Source: Cytobacillus oceanisediminis (lineage in GTDB: Bacteria; Bacillota; Bacilli; Bacillales; Cytobacillaceae). Taken from it: 64,000 nucleotides of DNA. Both the position numbers and the translations under genes were made by a program. Positions within the stretch are counted from its first letter, which is position 1. Every line of letters begins with the position of its first letter. The DNA is taken from the NCBI RefSeq assembly GCF_022811925.1, contig NZ_CP065511.1, forward strand, positions 3,279,501 through 3,343,500. The letters are read 5' to 3'. This document shows, piece by piece, positions 26,043 through 34,874 of this stretch. The notes beneath the pieces are model-generated. The model worked only from the letters and a program-made list of their open reading frames with translations. It was not told the DNA's origin and ran no database searches.

Positions 26043-27117
26043 CCGTACAGCACTCTGGATGTTTGTCATCCTATTATTATCAGGATGTTCCTTGCTCCCA
26101 ACCAATATTGTGAATGAGGTTGGTATGATACAGGCTGTAGGCTATGATTTTGCTGATGAAGGAGGCATAATAGGGTCAGTTGCAATTCCAATTTTTAAAA
26201 AAGACAAGTCTTCAACTGAAGTCAAATCAGCATTCGGACATTCCAGTAAGGAAATTAGGACAAAGTTAACTACTGAAACACATTTTCGATTAGTAAGCGG
26301 TCAGCTTAGGATAGCTCTTTATGGAAAAGACCTGGCAGAAAGAGGGATTAATGATATTATAGATACTCTGAATCGGGATCCATTTATCGGGAGCATCGTT
26401 CAATTGGCTATCGTGGATGGAGAAGCTAAAGATGTATTAAACCTAAATAAGGATAAGAATGATAATATCTCCATTTATCTTCAAGAAATGCTGGATCAAA
26501 ACATGGAGTTCGGGCAGCTGCCCAAAACCAATTTGCAGACTTTCTTATTTCAATTATTTCAAATTGGCCAAGACCCCTATTTACCAATAATAAAAAATGT
26601 AAATGGCAGCATCCGAATCACTGGAATGGCGTTTTTTAAATATGATAAATATATTACATCCATACCAATGGAAGACGTTTATATATTTAAAACATTACTA
26701 AAAAAAAACAGAAGTAATGGCCAGCAAACATTTATGCTTGAAAATGGAGATAAGGTGGTTCTGGAAACTCTTTATTCAAATCCCGAGTATAAAGTGAAAA
26801 TCGTTCATGGAAGACCGGAGTTTACCATTAATCTTAAAATGAGCACTAAACTTCAGGAATTTTCTTCTTCTAAAAAACAAAGACAGTCTTTTGATAAGAA
26901 GAAATATCAAAAAGAGGTAGAACAGGAAGTAGAAAAAAAAGCTGTCACTCTCCTTACACAATTTAAGGAGCAGCTAGTTGATCCATTGGGTCTAGGAGCC
27001 AAATATAAGGAACACTTTCGTGCATTTGATGAAAAACAGTGGGACATGTATTATCCAGAAGTAAAAGTCTCTGTAAAAGCAAATGTTGAAATACAGCAAA
27101 CAGGAACTATCGATTAA
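26035..27117 (+). CDS. GerC-type germinant receptor lipoprotein (C subunit)
   Basis: A 360-residue lipoprotein of the GerAC family. The start is GTG at 26035, chosen because GGGGGA lies six bases upstream and because it gives a proper signal: hydrophobic LWMFVILLLSGCSLLP with the lipobox L-S-G-C. The mature part follows the three-domain GerAC layout, beginning NEVGMIQAVGYDFADE, with a C-terminal helix-rich domain including EQEVEKKAVTLLTQFK. It is anchored on the outer face of the inner spore membrane and needed for receptor function. Last gene of the operon; a terminator follows about 150 bases on. Confidence 0.93.
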   Translation: MVNRTALWMFVILLLSGCSLLPTNIVNEVGMIQAVGYDFADEGGIIGSVAIPIFKKDKSSTEVKSAFGHSSKEIRTKLTTETHFRLVSGQLRIALYGKDLAERGINDIIDTLNRDPFIGSIVQLAIVDGEAKDVLNLNKDKNDNISIYLQEMLDQNMEFGQLPKTNLQTFLFQLFQIGQDPYLPIIKNVNGSIRITGMAFFKYDKYITSIPMEDVYIFKTLLKKNRSNGQQTFMLENGDKVVLETLYSNPEYKVKIVHGRPEFTINLKMSTKLQEFSSSKKQRQSFDKKKYQKEVEQEVEKKAVTLLTQFKEQLVDPLGLGAKYKEHFRAFDEKQWDMYYPEVKVSVKANVEIQQTGTID

Positions 27118-27263
27118 TATTCTGGTCATTAAGGAATTGTCTATATACATTAGATAACGCTAGTTTTGGTATACTATTTTTTATGTTTCAGCCCTTCTCT
27201 TTCGACAAAGAATGCTTAAGTGTCTCATATCAGGTCATAGTTGATAACTATTAACTAAAAAGT

Positions 27264-27294
27264 GCATGAGTTCCATTTTGGACTCATGCCTTTT
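27264..27294 (+). terminator. Probable terminator of the germination operon
   Basis: GCATGAGT (27264-27271) pairs with ACTCATGC (27282-27289), followed by CTTTT. Confidence 0.7.
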
Positions 27295-27766
27295 AAAAGT
27301 CTTCCAGTTAGTCAAAATATAAGAAAGCCAAGGAAAGGAATTGATTTTACTTAGTTCTTGTAAGCGTAAGTGGGACAAGATCAGTTAAATTCCTATAGAG
27401 AAATTCAAATGTTCAAGAGAAGGATCGTTTGGGGCTTCATTATCACAAGTAGACTTTGCTTCCTCCTTAACCACAACCAAAGTTAATCCTCACCCAGTTT
27501 ACATAAGTTTACTTAGGTTAAATAATTCATCAAAATGTATGAATTCCTTATTCTACTCCCTCAGTTTAATACGGTTTACTCACGAATGCTCGCTTATTCG
27601 CAGGATTTCATCCTCCATGGATATATATTTCTAAATTGAAAAAAGTAGATTCTGGACAAATGGCTACGTGAAGACATAGTTAAATAGAGGAGTAGGATTA
27701 TACTCCAAATTCTACCATATGATGTACTTCTCCACGCCAGCCCTTGGAGGCTTTCCCTCCCATGTC
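27295..27766. other. Non-coding flank of the IS110-type element
   Basis: No gene seen. This is the 3' flank of the IS110 transposase gene. Bases 27723-27766 are homologous to the relic at 6783, so the element extends at least to about 27720. The exact end could not be found by eye. In IS110-group elements a non-coding end can encode the bridge RNA that guides recombination; whether this flank does so needs folding and comparison of copies. Confidence 0.4.
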
Positions 27767-29235
27767 TCAACGGGTCAATTGCCCTCTCATTCCTTCGTCA
27801 TGCCTATCCAAGGGGTGGAGGCCAGTTATGCTAACCTGATGGGTCAGTGCCCTTTTGTTGAACAAACCTGATACTCCGTACATATTTGAAATCCTGCGAA
27901 TAAGCCAACACTGACCTTTAAAAATATAAGGTAATGATTCTCTTCGAGAAAAAGTGAATTGAACTACGCGCAACTCAGTTAACGGCTGGACCTTCTTGGC
28001 ACAATAAGCTTCGTTTTTTCGCGCTATCCCTACAAAGATCCTAGCTAACTTCCCGATGAGCTTCATTATAGATTTCATTTTTTTCATTTTCTTGACCTTA
28101 ACATTATTCGAGTGGAGGGCTTTAAATTCCGGGTTGTTCATTACCAGACTCATAGTAGCTAAATAGAGGAAACGTCTTAACCTTGATCTTCCACGCTTTG
28201 AAATGATAATTTGCCCTTTCCACTTCCCTGAACTGGCTTCGGCTAGATGGAGTCCTGCATGGCGAAGTAAAGAGTTGCCGTGTGAAAAACCACTTAAATC
28301 TCCTGCTTCCCCTAAAATACCAGCTAACGAAATTTCACTAATTCCCTTAATCATAAGTAACTTATTCGCGAAAGGAATTTTAGGTAGTTCATCCTTAATT
28401 GCCAGCTCAACTCTTTCAAGTTGTTGAATCGCAAGGTCATACTCTTCGAGTAATTGTTCAAGATGAAATTTATAAGCTTCTAATGCTTGCCTTGTACCAA
28501 CTGATTTCCTGGCTACATTGAGGAGTAAATAGGCTTTCTTTAATCCAGGCTGTCGCTTCATCAGTAACTTCCACCCGGCCACGATCTCTTCAGGCTTCAT
28601 GGAACCCAGTTCCATCGGAGACGGGAAAAGCCGAAGTGTTGCGATGGCCCCTTTAGCAGTGATGTCTTTAAATACTTGCCTAAGCTCGGGGAAGACAATA
28701 TCCACCCAGCGATTCAATTGATTAATCGAGCTTACAAGCCTCTTAACAATGACATCCCGATTTGACATGAGCACCCTGAGCTTTTCAAACGACTCAGAAG
28801 TATTCCTTACAAAGGCATAGTAACCGTTCTTCACCATATCGGCTATTACAAGAGCGTCTTTTTTATCACTCTTTGATTGGGTATTATCACGGTTTTCTTT
28901 ATTTCTTTTCACCAAATGAGGGTTAACTGTCACTACCTCAATATCTTGTTTCATCAGCCATTTAGAAAGGTTAATCCAATAATGACCGGTAGGTTCCATA
29001 CCAACTATGGCAGCCTCAAGTTTATGTAATCTTTTAATGCTATTAATCCAGATTAACAGGGACGAAAATCCTCTTCGTTGTTTGGAAAAGTGATTGGATC
29101 TCCTACTACAATCCCACGGAAATTCACTGCTCTGGCTACGTGATATTGTTGTGCAATATCCACACCAACCACAAGATGTTTATCAGTAATTCTTTCTATT
29201 AGTTGATTTTGTTTGTCCTGCATTTTAAACTTCAT
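27767..29235 (-). pseudogene. IS110-family transposase with a single frameshift
   Basis: The N-terminal 55 codons start at 29235 (MKFKMQDKQ, then HLVVGVDIAQQYHVARAV with the DEDD-type first Asp). One base is missing near 29056, after EEDFRP. The other frame then continues with LIWINSIKRLHKLEAAIVG and EPTGHYW and runs to 27767. It contains VNPHLVKRNKENRDNTQSKSDKKDA (second part of the DEDD site) and the C-terminal transposase_20 region with MIKGISEISLAGILGEAGD and HAGLHLAEASSG. Combined length is about 490 residues, typical or slightly long for IS110. The start follows TAGGAGGAACCC. With the frameshift it should be inactive. A relic of its 3' end lies at 6783-6960. Confidence 0.85.
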
Positions 29236-29453
29236 AGTAAGGGTTCCTCCTAAGTTTGAGTTAGAGTCGTGTCTTACTCATATCTTACTGAGGAGCCCTA
29301 TTTTTTTCAAAGCTCAAAAATAACGATCTACAGGAATGCTAACCTGCCCCTTTAGCACAATAAGAAAAAGCTGCCGTAACTACAGCCCTGCTCTTAACTC
29401 ACGCACCCTGTAGTTGAATAAGAAAGGTTCAATATAATATTTAAAACAAAAAA

Positions 29454-30368
29454 TTACTTCCATCCTGAATCGTTTGAGAAGGTTTCATAATCACAACCTG
29501 TTAAATAATCAAACTCTTTTCCAGTTCTCCTTTGATATGCTTCAGATGCTAAAGACAGTAAAGGTTCAAATGAATTATCCTTTGGCATATTTTGAGGATT
29601 TTTAATAGTGAGTTCAAAACATTCTTTTCCTTCAGTAATCACTGAACATCTAGAATACAAGAATAAATCGGCAGAAAAATAGTCTTGAGTTTCTTCGTCA
29701 TATGAATATTCTCCTATGTTTTTGGCGTGTTCTTTTGTATCTAACAAATAGAGCTTGTGCGATAGGGCTTCTTCAAATTCTTTTATATCCTTTACACTCA
29801 TTTTTGCCAATGTGTTAACAGCGGGTTCTAATATCTCTTCTTCATCATTTTTGTCATTAAAATTAAGTAGGGAAATAATTGACCAAAAGGTTTCATCTTT
29901 CATCATTTTCTTAGGTTTTTGTGACTTCTTATGTTCTTCATTAATTCTTTTTTCTTCTTCCCTAATTTCTTTCTCAAAGTTTTCCCTATCATATTCCCAA
30001 CGCCACTCTAAAAAAACTTCTATTCCAGCAGAATTGTCCCATTTCCCGCCATATGAGTTACATATTATTTTTCTTTTATTATCCGTAAAAGGAATATTCC
30101 CAATGTAAATAATCTCTTTAGGTACCTTCCCTTCAAGCCATATCAATGCACGACTTTTATTGAAAAAAAAGCGATTCTGAAGAAGAATATCACCTAATAC
30201 TTCATTTTCAATAGTTGGGATTTCTACTCCAATATATGGGGTTGTGATAATAAGATAAGAATTGTCATTGAGGTCAGCAACTCTAATAGCCCCATATCTA
30301 CCATCGGGTATAATTACAGCAAAAACGTCACCAATTGATACTGTAATTTTTAATTTTTTCTTAGCCAT
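29454..30368 (-). CDS. Imm26-like plus DUF4240 two-domain protein
   Basis: A 304-residue protein with two parts. Residues 1-125 resemble immunity protein 26: VSIGDVFAVIIPDGRYGAIR, then a beta-rich segment with IIYIGNIPFTDNKRK. Residues 130-160 are a charged helical linker (KEIREEEKRINEEHKKSQ). Residues 165-304 match DUF4240: DETFWSIISLL, then LSHKLYLLDTKEHAKNIG, a YFSADLFLYSRCSVI stretch and a C-terminal EAYQRRTGKEFDY. Such fusions occur in polymorphic-toxin immunity loci, but no toxin gene is nearby. GGGGGAAC precedes the ATG. Function is unproven; immunity against a contact-dependent toxin is the family-based guess. Confidence 0.65.
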   Translation of the reverse strand: MAKKKLKITVSIGDVFAVIIPDGRYGAIRVADLNDNSYLIITTPYIGVEIPTIENEVLGDILLQNRFFFNKSRALIWLEGKVPKEIIYIGNIPFTDNKRKIICNSYGGKWDNSAGIEVFLEWRWEYDRENFEKEIREEEKRINEEHKKSQKPKKMMKDETFWSIISLLNFNDKNDEEEILEPAVNTLAKMSVKDIKEFEEALSHKLYLLDTKEHAKNIGEYSYDEETQDYFSADLFLYSRCSVITEGKECFELTIKNPQNMPKDNSFEPLLSLASEAYQRRTGKEFDYLTGCDYETFSNDSGWK

Positions 30369-30533
30369 TTATGTTCCCCCTGGAATATATATTACCTAAT
30401 AACTATTTACCGAAAGTCGATTGCCACTCTTCAACATAACTGCATCGTTTGTTCAATAAGGAATTCAACAAAAAAGGTGATTAATCCTTCCTTGATCAAC
30501 GCACCCGTATGTTTAAGTGCAATTCTTCACGAT

Positions 30534-30704
30534 TTACTTAGGGAATAGTTTACTTCCTAACCAACCGCCTAATAAAGCAGATAACCCAGCAATTATAGCT
30601 TTGATAATTAGGATTGTATTTGGAATTAAATACTCAACTAAAAAAACCACAAGTCCAACAAATATACCTGCAAATAAAGCCATTCCTGCACTTCCTTTAT
30701 TCAA
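30534..30704 (-). CDS. Small two-helix membrane protein
   Basis: A 56-residue protein starting at TTG 30704, which has GGAGGTGG eight bases upstream; a longer in-frame start at 30794 lacks such a site. Two hydrophobic segments (GMALFAGIFVGLVVFLV and LIIKAIIAGLSALLGGWLG) are joined by a short loop, with a basic C-terminal end. No family recognised. It lies among other small membrane protein genes, all on the minus strand and separated by copies of the intergenic repeat. Confidence 0.55.
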   Translation of the reverse strand: MNKGSAGMALFAGIFVGLVVFLVEYLIPNTILIIKAIIAGLSALLGGWLGSKLFPK

Positions 30705-30863
30705 TAGAGCCACCTCCAATATATACATAAAAGTAATAGATAACGAATTCAGTAAAGTATTTTTATACGACTTTATTCCTAAAAAGTTTAGCATTCTAGT
30801 TAAAGTAAACCTGCTCCTTTAGTTGAAGATGACAACAAAGCTGCCTTTTTAGGCAGCATTACA

Positions 30864-31211
30864 TTAAGCAGAATTCCTACCCAATGTTGATTCAAGCATT
30901 AGGGTAATTGGATAAGAAACAATTAAAATTAAGGTTATGTAAATTGATTTATTAAAGAAATTTTTAAAAATTTCTTGAGACCATCGTGGCTCTCCAATGA
31001 TCCAATAGGCCATTACATTAGAAATACTAATCCCATCATTGGCCTCAGGAATTAGGCTTTGGGTATAGTTTTGTGCAAGACTAATGGCTGCTAAAGTAGA
31101 TACTGCAATAGCAAGACCAATCCCTTTTGAGAAAGGATTTTTAATTCCCATTCTTTGGATAAATAGAATACAAACAATTACAAAAACCAAAGATACTAAA
31201 ATAAAAGCCAT
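30864..31211 (-). CDS. Hypothetical three-helix membrane protein
   Basis: A 115-residue protein with a hydrophobic N-terminus (residues 1-20), a second helix around residues 30-47 and a third near residues 88-106. A polar loop (ANDGISISNVMAYWIIGEP) lies between the second and third. GGGGTGG precedes the ATG by four bases. No conserved enzymatic motif. Function unknown. Confidence 0.6.
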   Translation of the reverse strand: MAFILVSLVFVIVCILFIQRMGIKNPFSKGIGLAIAVSTLAAISLAQNYTQSLIPEANDGISISNVMAYWIIGEPRWSQEIFKNFFNKSIYITLILIVSYPITLMLESTLGRNSA

Positions 31212-31390
31212 ATTACCACCCCAGCCCTGGAAATTACTATCTATTTAATTATACTGGATAATTTTGTAACGGGGAATAAAAACCATTATATATTTAGCTA
31301 GCTAGCCTGCCCCCTTTAGCCCAATAAGAAAAGGCTGCCGCAACGACAGCCCTGATCTTTCAACTCAAACACTCGTTAATTCAATAACAT

Positions 31391-31744
31391 TTAATAGAAA
31401 TTAAATAAGTTATAAACTACCACTTTTTCAGCTATATTCTCATTATCAGCATTTGTGTTATACCAAACTCTTACTTTCTGACCATGTTTTAAGTCTTCAA
31501 TGTTGTTTACAAAGAGGGCTTTTGGACCAAAGCCTGATATTTTAGTTTCATCTGTAACTTTTACTTCTAAAAGCATATACGAGGCATCTGGTTCAACTTT
31601 AATAACCGATAGCACTATCGTATCTCCATTAACTTCGGCTATTTTTTTCTTTTCATCAAAATTACTATACCTAATAAAATCAATAGCATACCAGACTACA
31701 ATAACTACTATAATTGTTAGTATTATCGCTTTAAGTAATTTCAA
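31391..31744 (-). CDS. Small membrane-anchored DUF3221-like protein
   Basis: A 117-residue protein starting at TTG 31744, supported by AGGGGGGA four bases upstream. One N-terminal helix (LLKAIILTIIVVIVVWYAIDF) is followed by a beta-rich extracytoplasmic domain: GDTIVLSVIKVEPDASYMLL, then LKHGQKVRVWYNTNA and IAEKVVVYNL. This pattern (ligand strand, GQ-V-x-V-W, A-E-K-V) resembles DUF3221/YobA-like OB-fold proteins of Bacillus. Role unknown. Confidence 0.6.
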   Translation of the reverse strand: MKLLKAIILTIIVVIVVWYAIDFIRYSNFDEKKKIAEVNGDTIVLSVIKVEPDASYMLLEVKVTDETKISGFGPKALFVNNIEDLKHGQKVRVWYNTNADNENIAEKVVVYNLFNFY

Positions 31745-31807
31745 ATTATCCCCCCTTGTTTTCAATTTACAAGGTATATCCCTATTCAACATTCCTGCAT
31801 CTATAGC

Positions 31808-32662
31808 TCAATAAGGAACCGTTTCTTTTAAGTAAGTTGAGATGACTTGTCTAAACAACGACTTTTCTTCAAGGAAAGGGTAATGATTGCTTTCATTAAA
31901 AACAACTAGTTGTGATTTTGGTATTAACTTATTCATTTCTATGGAGAAAGAATGCGGACATTGCACATCATATCGGCCACTCAATATTAAAGTATTAGTT
32001 GAGATCTTTCCTAACTCACGGGTTACATCAAAAATCATTTCTTCCCTAATAAAAAAGTTCATTCTTGGGGCAGACATCTTTTTATGTATGCCTAAAGAAA
32101 AGTATTTATCATATTTATCCGGGTGAAAAAGGGACAGTTTAGTTCTCTCTTTTGAGAATCGCTCCCTTTCGCTAGGTGTTAAATCAGAGCGTTTTAAAGT
32201 CTCAATAAGGTGCTGCATTCGGTCAAAGTGTGGATGATCTGGATGATAGATACATTCAGAGGATGAATTAGCATATTTCCTGGCAGCTGCCCCCACAATT
32301 ATTAGTGAAGTAAGAGACATAGAAAAATGAATACCGTAGATGACTCCTATCATACCTCCTGTCGAGTGCCCGGCAAATGTCCATTTGGCATACCCCAACG
32401 CCTCTCGGATTGCTTCAAGGTCATAAACAGCATCAAACATACTCAACTCATGAGCCTCATGAGCCTTACTTGAATTTCCAGCTTCTTTTAAATTCACAAG
32501 GTAGACCGTATTATTCTCTGTCAAAGAATCTGCAAAGTAATCACCTGTATGATTAAACTCCGAATAGTGATGAGTGACGCAAATTGGATTACCCTCTCCT
32601 TTAACAAAGACCTCAAAGTTTCCGCGTGCGGTATTAATTGTTTTCGTTTCCCAGTAGGTCAT
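31808..32662 (-). CDS. Alpha/beta-hydrolase (proline iminopeptidase/lipase-like)
   Basis: A 284-residue alpha/beta-hydrolase. The nucleophile elbow is FAGHSTGGMIG near residue 97 (Ser in G-H-S-T-G). The catalytic Asp is likely in LILSGRYDVQCP near residue 231, and the catalytic His in FNESNHYPFLEE near residue 262. The oxyanion region is CVTHHYSEFN near residue 30. A TAAGGAGATTTAGTA site precedes the ATG. Cytosolic, no signal peptide. Substrate unknown: proline iminopeptidases, lactonases and ester hydrolases share these features. Confidence 0.85.
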   Translation of the reverse strand: MTYWETKTINTARGNFEVFVKGEGNPICVTHHYSEFNHTGDYFADSLTENNTVYLVNLKEAGNSSKAHEAHELSMFDAVYDLEAIREALGYAKWTFAGHSTGGMIGVIYGIHFSMSLTSLIIVGAAARKYANSSSECIYHPDHPHFDRMQHLIETLKRSDLTPSERERFSKERTKLSLFHPDKYDKYFSLGIHKKMSAPRMNFFIREEMIFDVTRELGKISTNTLILSGRYDVQCPHSFSIEMNKLIPKSQLVVFNESNHYPFLEEKSLFRQVISTYLKETVPY

Positions 32663-32806
32663 TACTAAATCTCCTTACCTATCTAGTTATCTTTACATTA
32701 ATAGTCTTGGAATAAATCTTTCTATACTTTTGAATACCTTGAGTCTTAATTTCTATAAAACAGGCAATAATTCCTTTTAGTATCCAATTAAATGGGAGGG
32801 ATTAGT

Positions 32807-33646
32807 TTGTTATTATCAACTGCGTGGAAATCCTATGAAGCTGATAAACGTATAGAAGGCTTTTCACCTTATACTTTAAAAGCATATGGAATCCAAGCGA
32901 AGCTGCTCATTGGTTATTTTAATGATCAGAAAATCGATAGTGTCAACACAGAAGGATTAAAGAAATATCTTGTTACTCAAGGCAAGGACTTAAAACCCTC
33001 AAGTTTGGCCCACAGAATTCGGTTTATGAAGTCATTGTTTCGCTGGTGTCACGAGGAAGGACATTTATCCAGTAATCCAGCAGCAAAGATCAAGGAACCT
33101 AAAGCCGGCAAGAGAATCCCAAAGTTTCTATCAGAAAGGGAGATTGAACTATTACGTGAAGCCTGTATCAGTCCTATGGAAAAGGCACTATTCGAATTGA
33201 TGTTTTCTACTGGCTGTAGAATTGGAGAAATCGCTGCACTTGACCGCAATTGCATTAATTGGTCCAACCGCTCTGCCATCGTCAGGGGAAAGGGTGACAA
33301 GGAACGTGAAGTGTATTTTAATATTCGGGCTGAATTATGGCTTAAGCGATACATTGATAGCCGCCAGGATAAAGATCCGGCCATATTTGTAACAGAGAGA
33401 CAGCCACACAGGATGAGTATTGCCCAAATGAGGTATTACATTAAGAAAATCTCAGCGCGTGCCGGCATAGATAAGGAAATTCATCCTCACCAACTCAGAC
33501 ACAGCTACGCCACTCATTTATTGAACAATGGAGCACCAGTAGAAGTCATTCAAAGCCTTTTGGGTCACGAGAAAAGCGAAACCACTAGGATTTATGCTCA
33601 ACTAAGCGGAAGGCTCAGACAGGAGTTTTATCAGAAATACTTTTAA
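32807..33646 (+). CDS. XerC/XerD-like tyrosine recombinase, intact
   Basis: A 279-residue integrase starting at TTG 32807 (GGGAGGGA lies five bases upstream; an ATG at 32792 overlaps that site and is less likely). The N-terminal SAM-like domain reads GFSPYTLKAYGIQAKLLIGY. The catalytic residues are complete: Arg in STGCRIGEIAALD, Lys in VRGKGDKEREVYF, HPHQLRHSYATHLL with His-x-x-Arg, GHEKSETTRIYA with His and the nucleophile Tyr. It may resolve dimers or move an island. A hairpin terminator follows. No attachment-site repeats were found beside it. Confidence 0.9.
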   Translation: MLLSTAWKSYEADKRIEGFSPYTLKAYGIQAKLLIGYFNDQKIDSVNTEGLKKYLVTQGKDLKPSSLAHRIRFMKSLFRWCHEEGHLSSNPAAKIKEPKAGKRIPKFLSEREIELLREACISPMEKALFELMFSTGCRIGEIAALDRNCINWSNRSAIVRGKGDKEREVYFNIRAELWLKRYIDSRQDKDPAIFVTERQPHRMSIAQMRYYIKKISARAGIDKEIHPHQLRHSYATHLLNNGAPVEVIQSLLGHEKSETTRIYAQLSGRLRQEFYQKYF

Positions 33647-33654
33647 CGAAGCGA

Positions 33655-33690
33655 AGAAGCAACGCAAATTATGCGTTGCTTCTGTACTTT
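33655..33690 (+). terminator. Terminator of the recombinase gene
   Basis: GAAGCAACGCA (33656-33666) pairs perfectly with TGCGTTGCTTC (33672-33682), followed by TGTACTTTTG. Confidence 0.75.
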
Positions 33691-33753
33691 TGCACCCGTT
33701 AGTTCAATAGTGCACCATTTTGGAGACTAATATTGTTTAAATGAATCTAATCC

Positions 33754-34299
33754 CTACTGTTTTAAGTCAACTTGTGTGTCTTCTACATAGGGAGAGTGGA
33801 AAATTACTTTCTCGTCATCTATCCATTCAGCATCATCTACTCCCAACACTTCTAAGTCGTTAGCGGTAATTCCCCTAGTCAGAATACTATGTTCTTTCAC
33901 TTCTTTCATCAGACCAGGAATTGATGTATAACAATAAAATTTATAAATGTGTTTGGTTTCTCCTAAGGTGGCATTTCTATGACCTATCAGTACCTTTACG
34001 TTACCCGTTGGGGAGCCAATGGTATGATAGGAGTTGTTAGCTACCGAAAGGAATACTAGAAATAGGAATGCTGAAATCGTGACGGTAATAATCACTACTC
34101 GGTCTACCATATGAGCAAAAGCAAAAACATAAAATGCAACTAAAGTAAGCAGGATGGGCAACTTATTATTAGTGGATAGTACAAAGGAAAAATAATAATT
34201 ATTGATAGACATTATAATAGCAACCAAATCAAATACTAAAATGGAAATTAAGAATACCATCGTGCCATCTAAATTGAGTAATCTCTTGGTTTTATCCAT
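33754..34299 (-). CDS. Hypothetical membrane protein with soluble C-terminal domain
   Basis: A 181-residue protein beginning MDKTKRLLNLDG at 34299 (AGAGGTGA upstream). Three transmembrane helices lie within residues 12-90. A soluble domain of about 85 residues follows, starting TIGSPTGNVKVLIGHRNAT and ending with an acidic DDAEWIDDEKVIF stretch. No family recognised. Confidence 0.55.
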   Translation of the reverse strand: MDKTKRLLNLDGTMVFLISILVFDLVAIIMSINNYYFSFVLSTNNKLPILLTLVAFYVFAFAHMVDRVVIITVTISAFLFLVFLSVANNSYHTIGSPTGNVKVLIGHRNATLGETKHIYKFYCYTSIPGLMKEVKEHSILTRGITANDLEVLGVDDAEWIDDEKVIFHSPYVEDTQVDLKQ

Positions 34300-34874
34300 T
34301 TCATTCACCTCTTTTTCGTCCCCTATATCAATCACTCAAGACGAAATAGGTTTTCCTCTTATTACCATTTAATATTAACATAGAAATACATAGAATAAGT
34401 AGGTATAAGTTCAGTTTTTGCAACATTCATTCTTCAACATTACTGCTTCGTTAGTTGAACAAACTCTATTTATAGAATAACATATTTACAAAATATTCTT
34501 ATAAATAAATTAGTAGAAACAGGGTTATAAATTTACTTCATAAATATTTTTAACAACCTAATTATGACCATTTTAACAGGTGTACAAAAATTATTGTAGA
34601 CCTGTTATTTACTATGCTAATTAGTGTGCTAATTCCACTGCTAAAACCTATAAAACCACCATAAACCATTGATATATCAACGAAAAAAAGAGATGAGAAT
34701 TAGCGTGCTAATTCCATCTCTAAAAGGTGTGTTATTTCGTGTTTTCTCCCTATCAACCGAACGGGTTAATAAAAAGAAATGGTGGGTTTTTTCCCACCAT
34801 TAAGAAACGTTCACACATATTATTTTTTGGATTTTCTTTCTTGTAATGTCTTTGTAGTGAACAAAATGTGACTC
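34300..34874. other. Non-coding stretch with repeats and the mrr-like gene terminator
   Basis: AATGGTGGG (34778-34786) and CCCACCATT (34793-34801) with a minus-strand TTTCTTTTTATT tail end the nuclease gene at 34875. GAGATGAGAATTAGC pairs imperfectly with GCTAATTCCATCTC at 34691-34721, and the TAGCGTGCTAATTCCA block is partly repeated at 34620-34638. A copy of the dispersed repeat (TTCGTTAGTTGAACAA) lies at 34440-34465. Confidence 0.55.
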
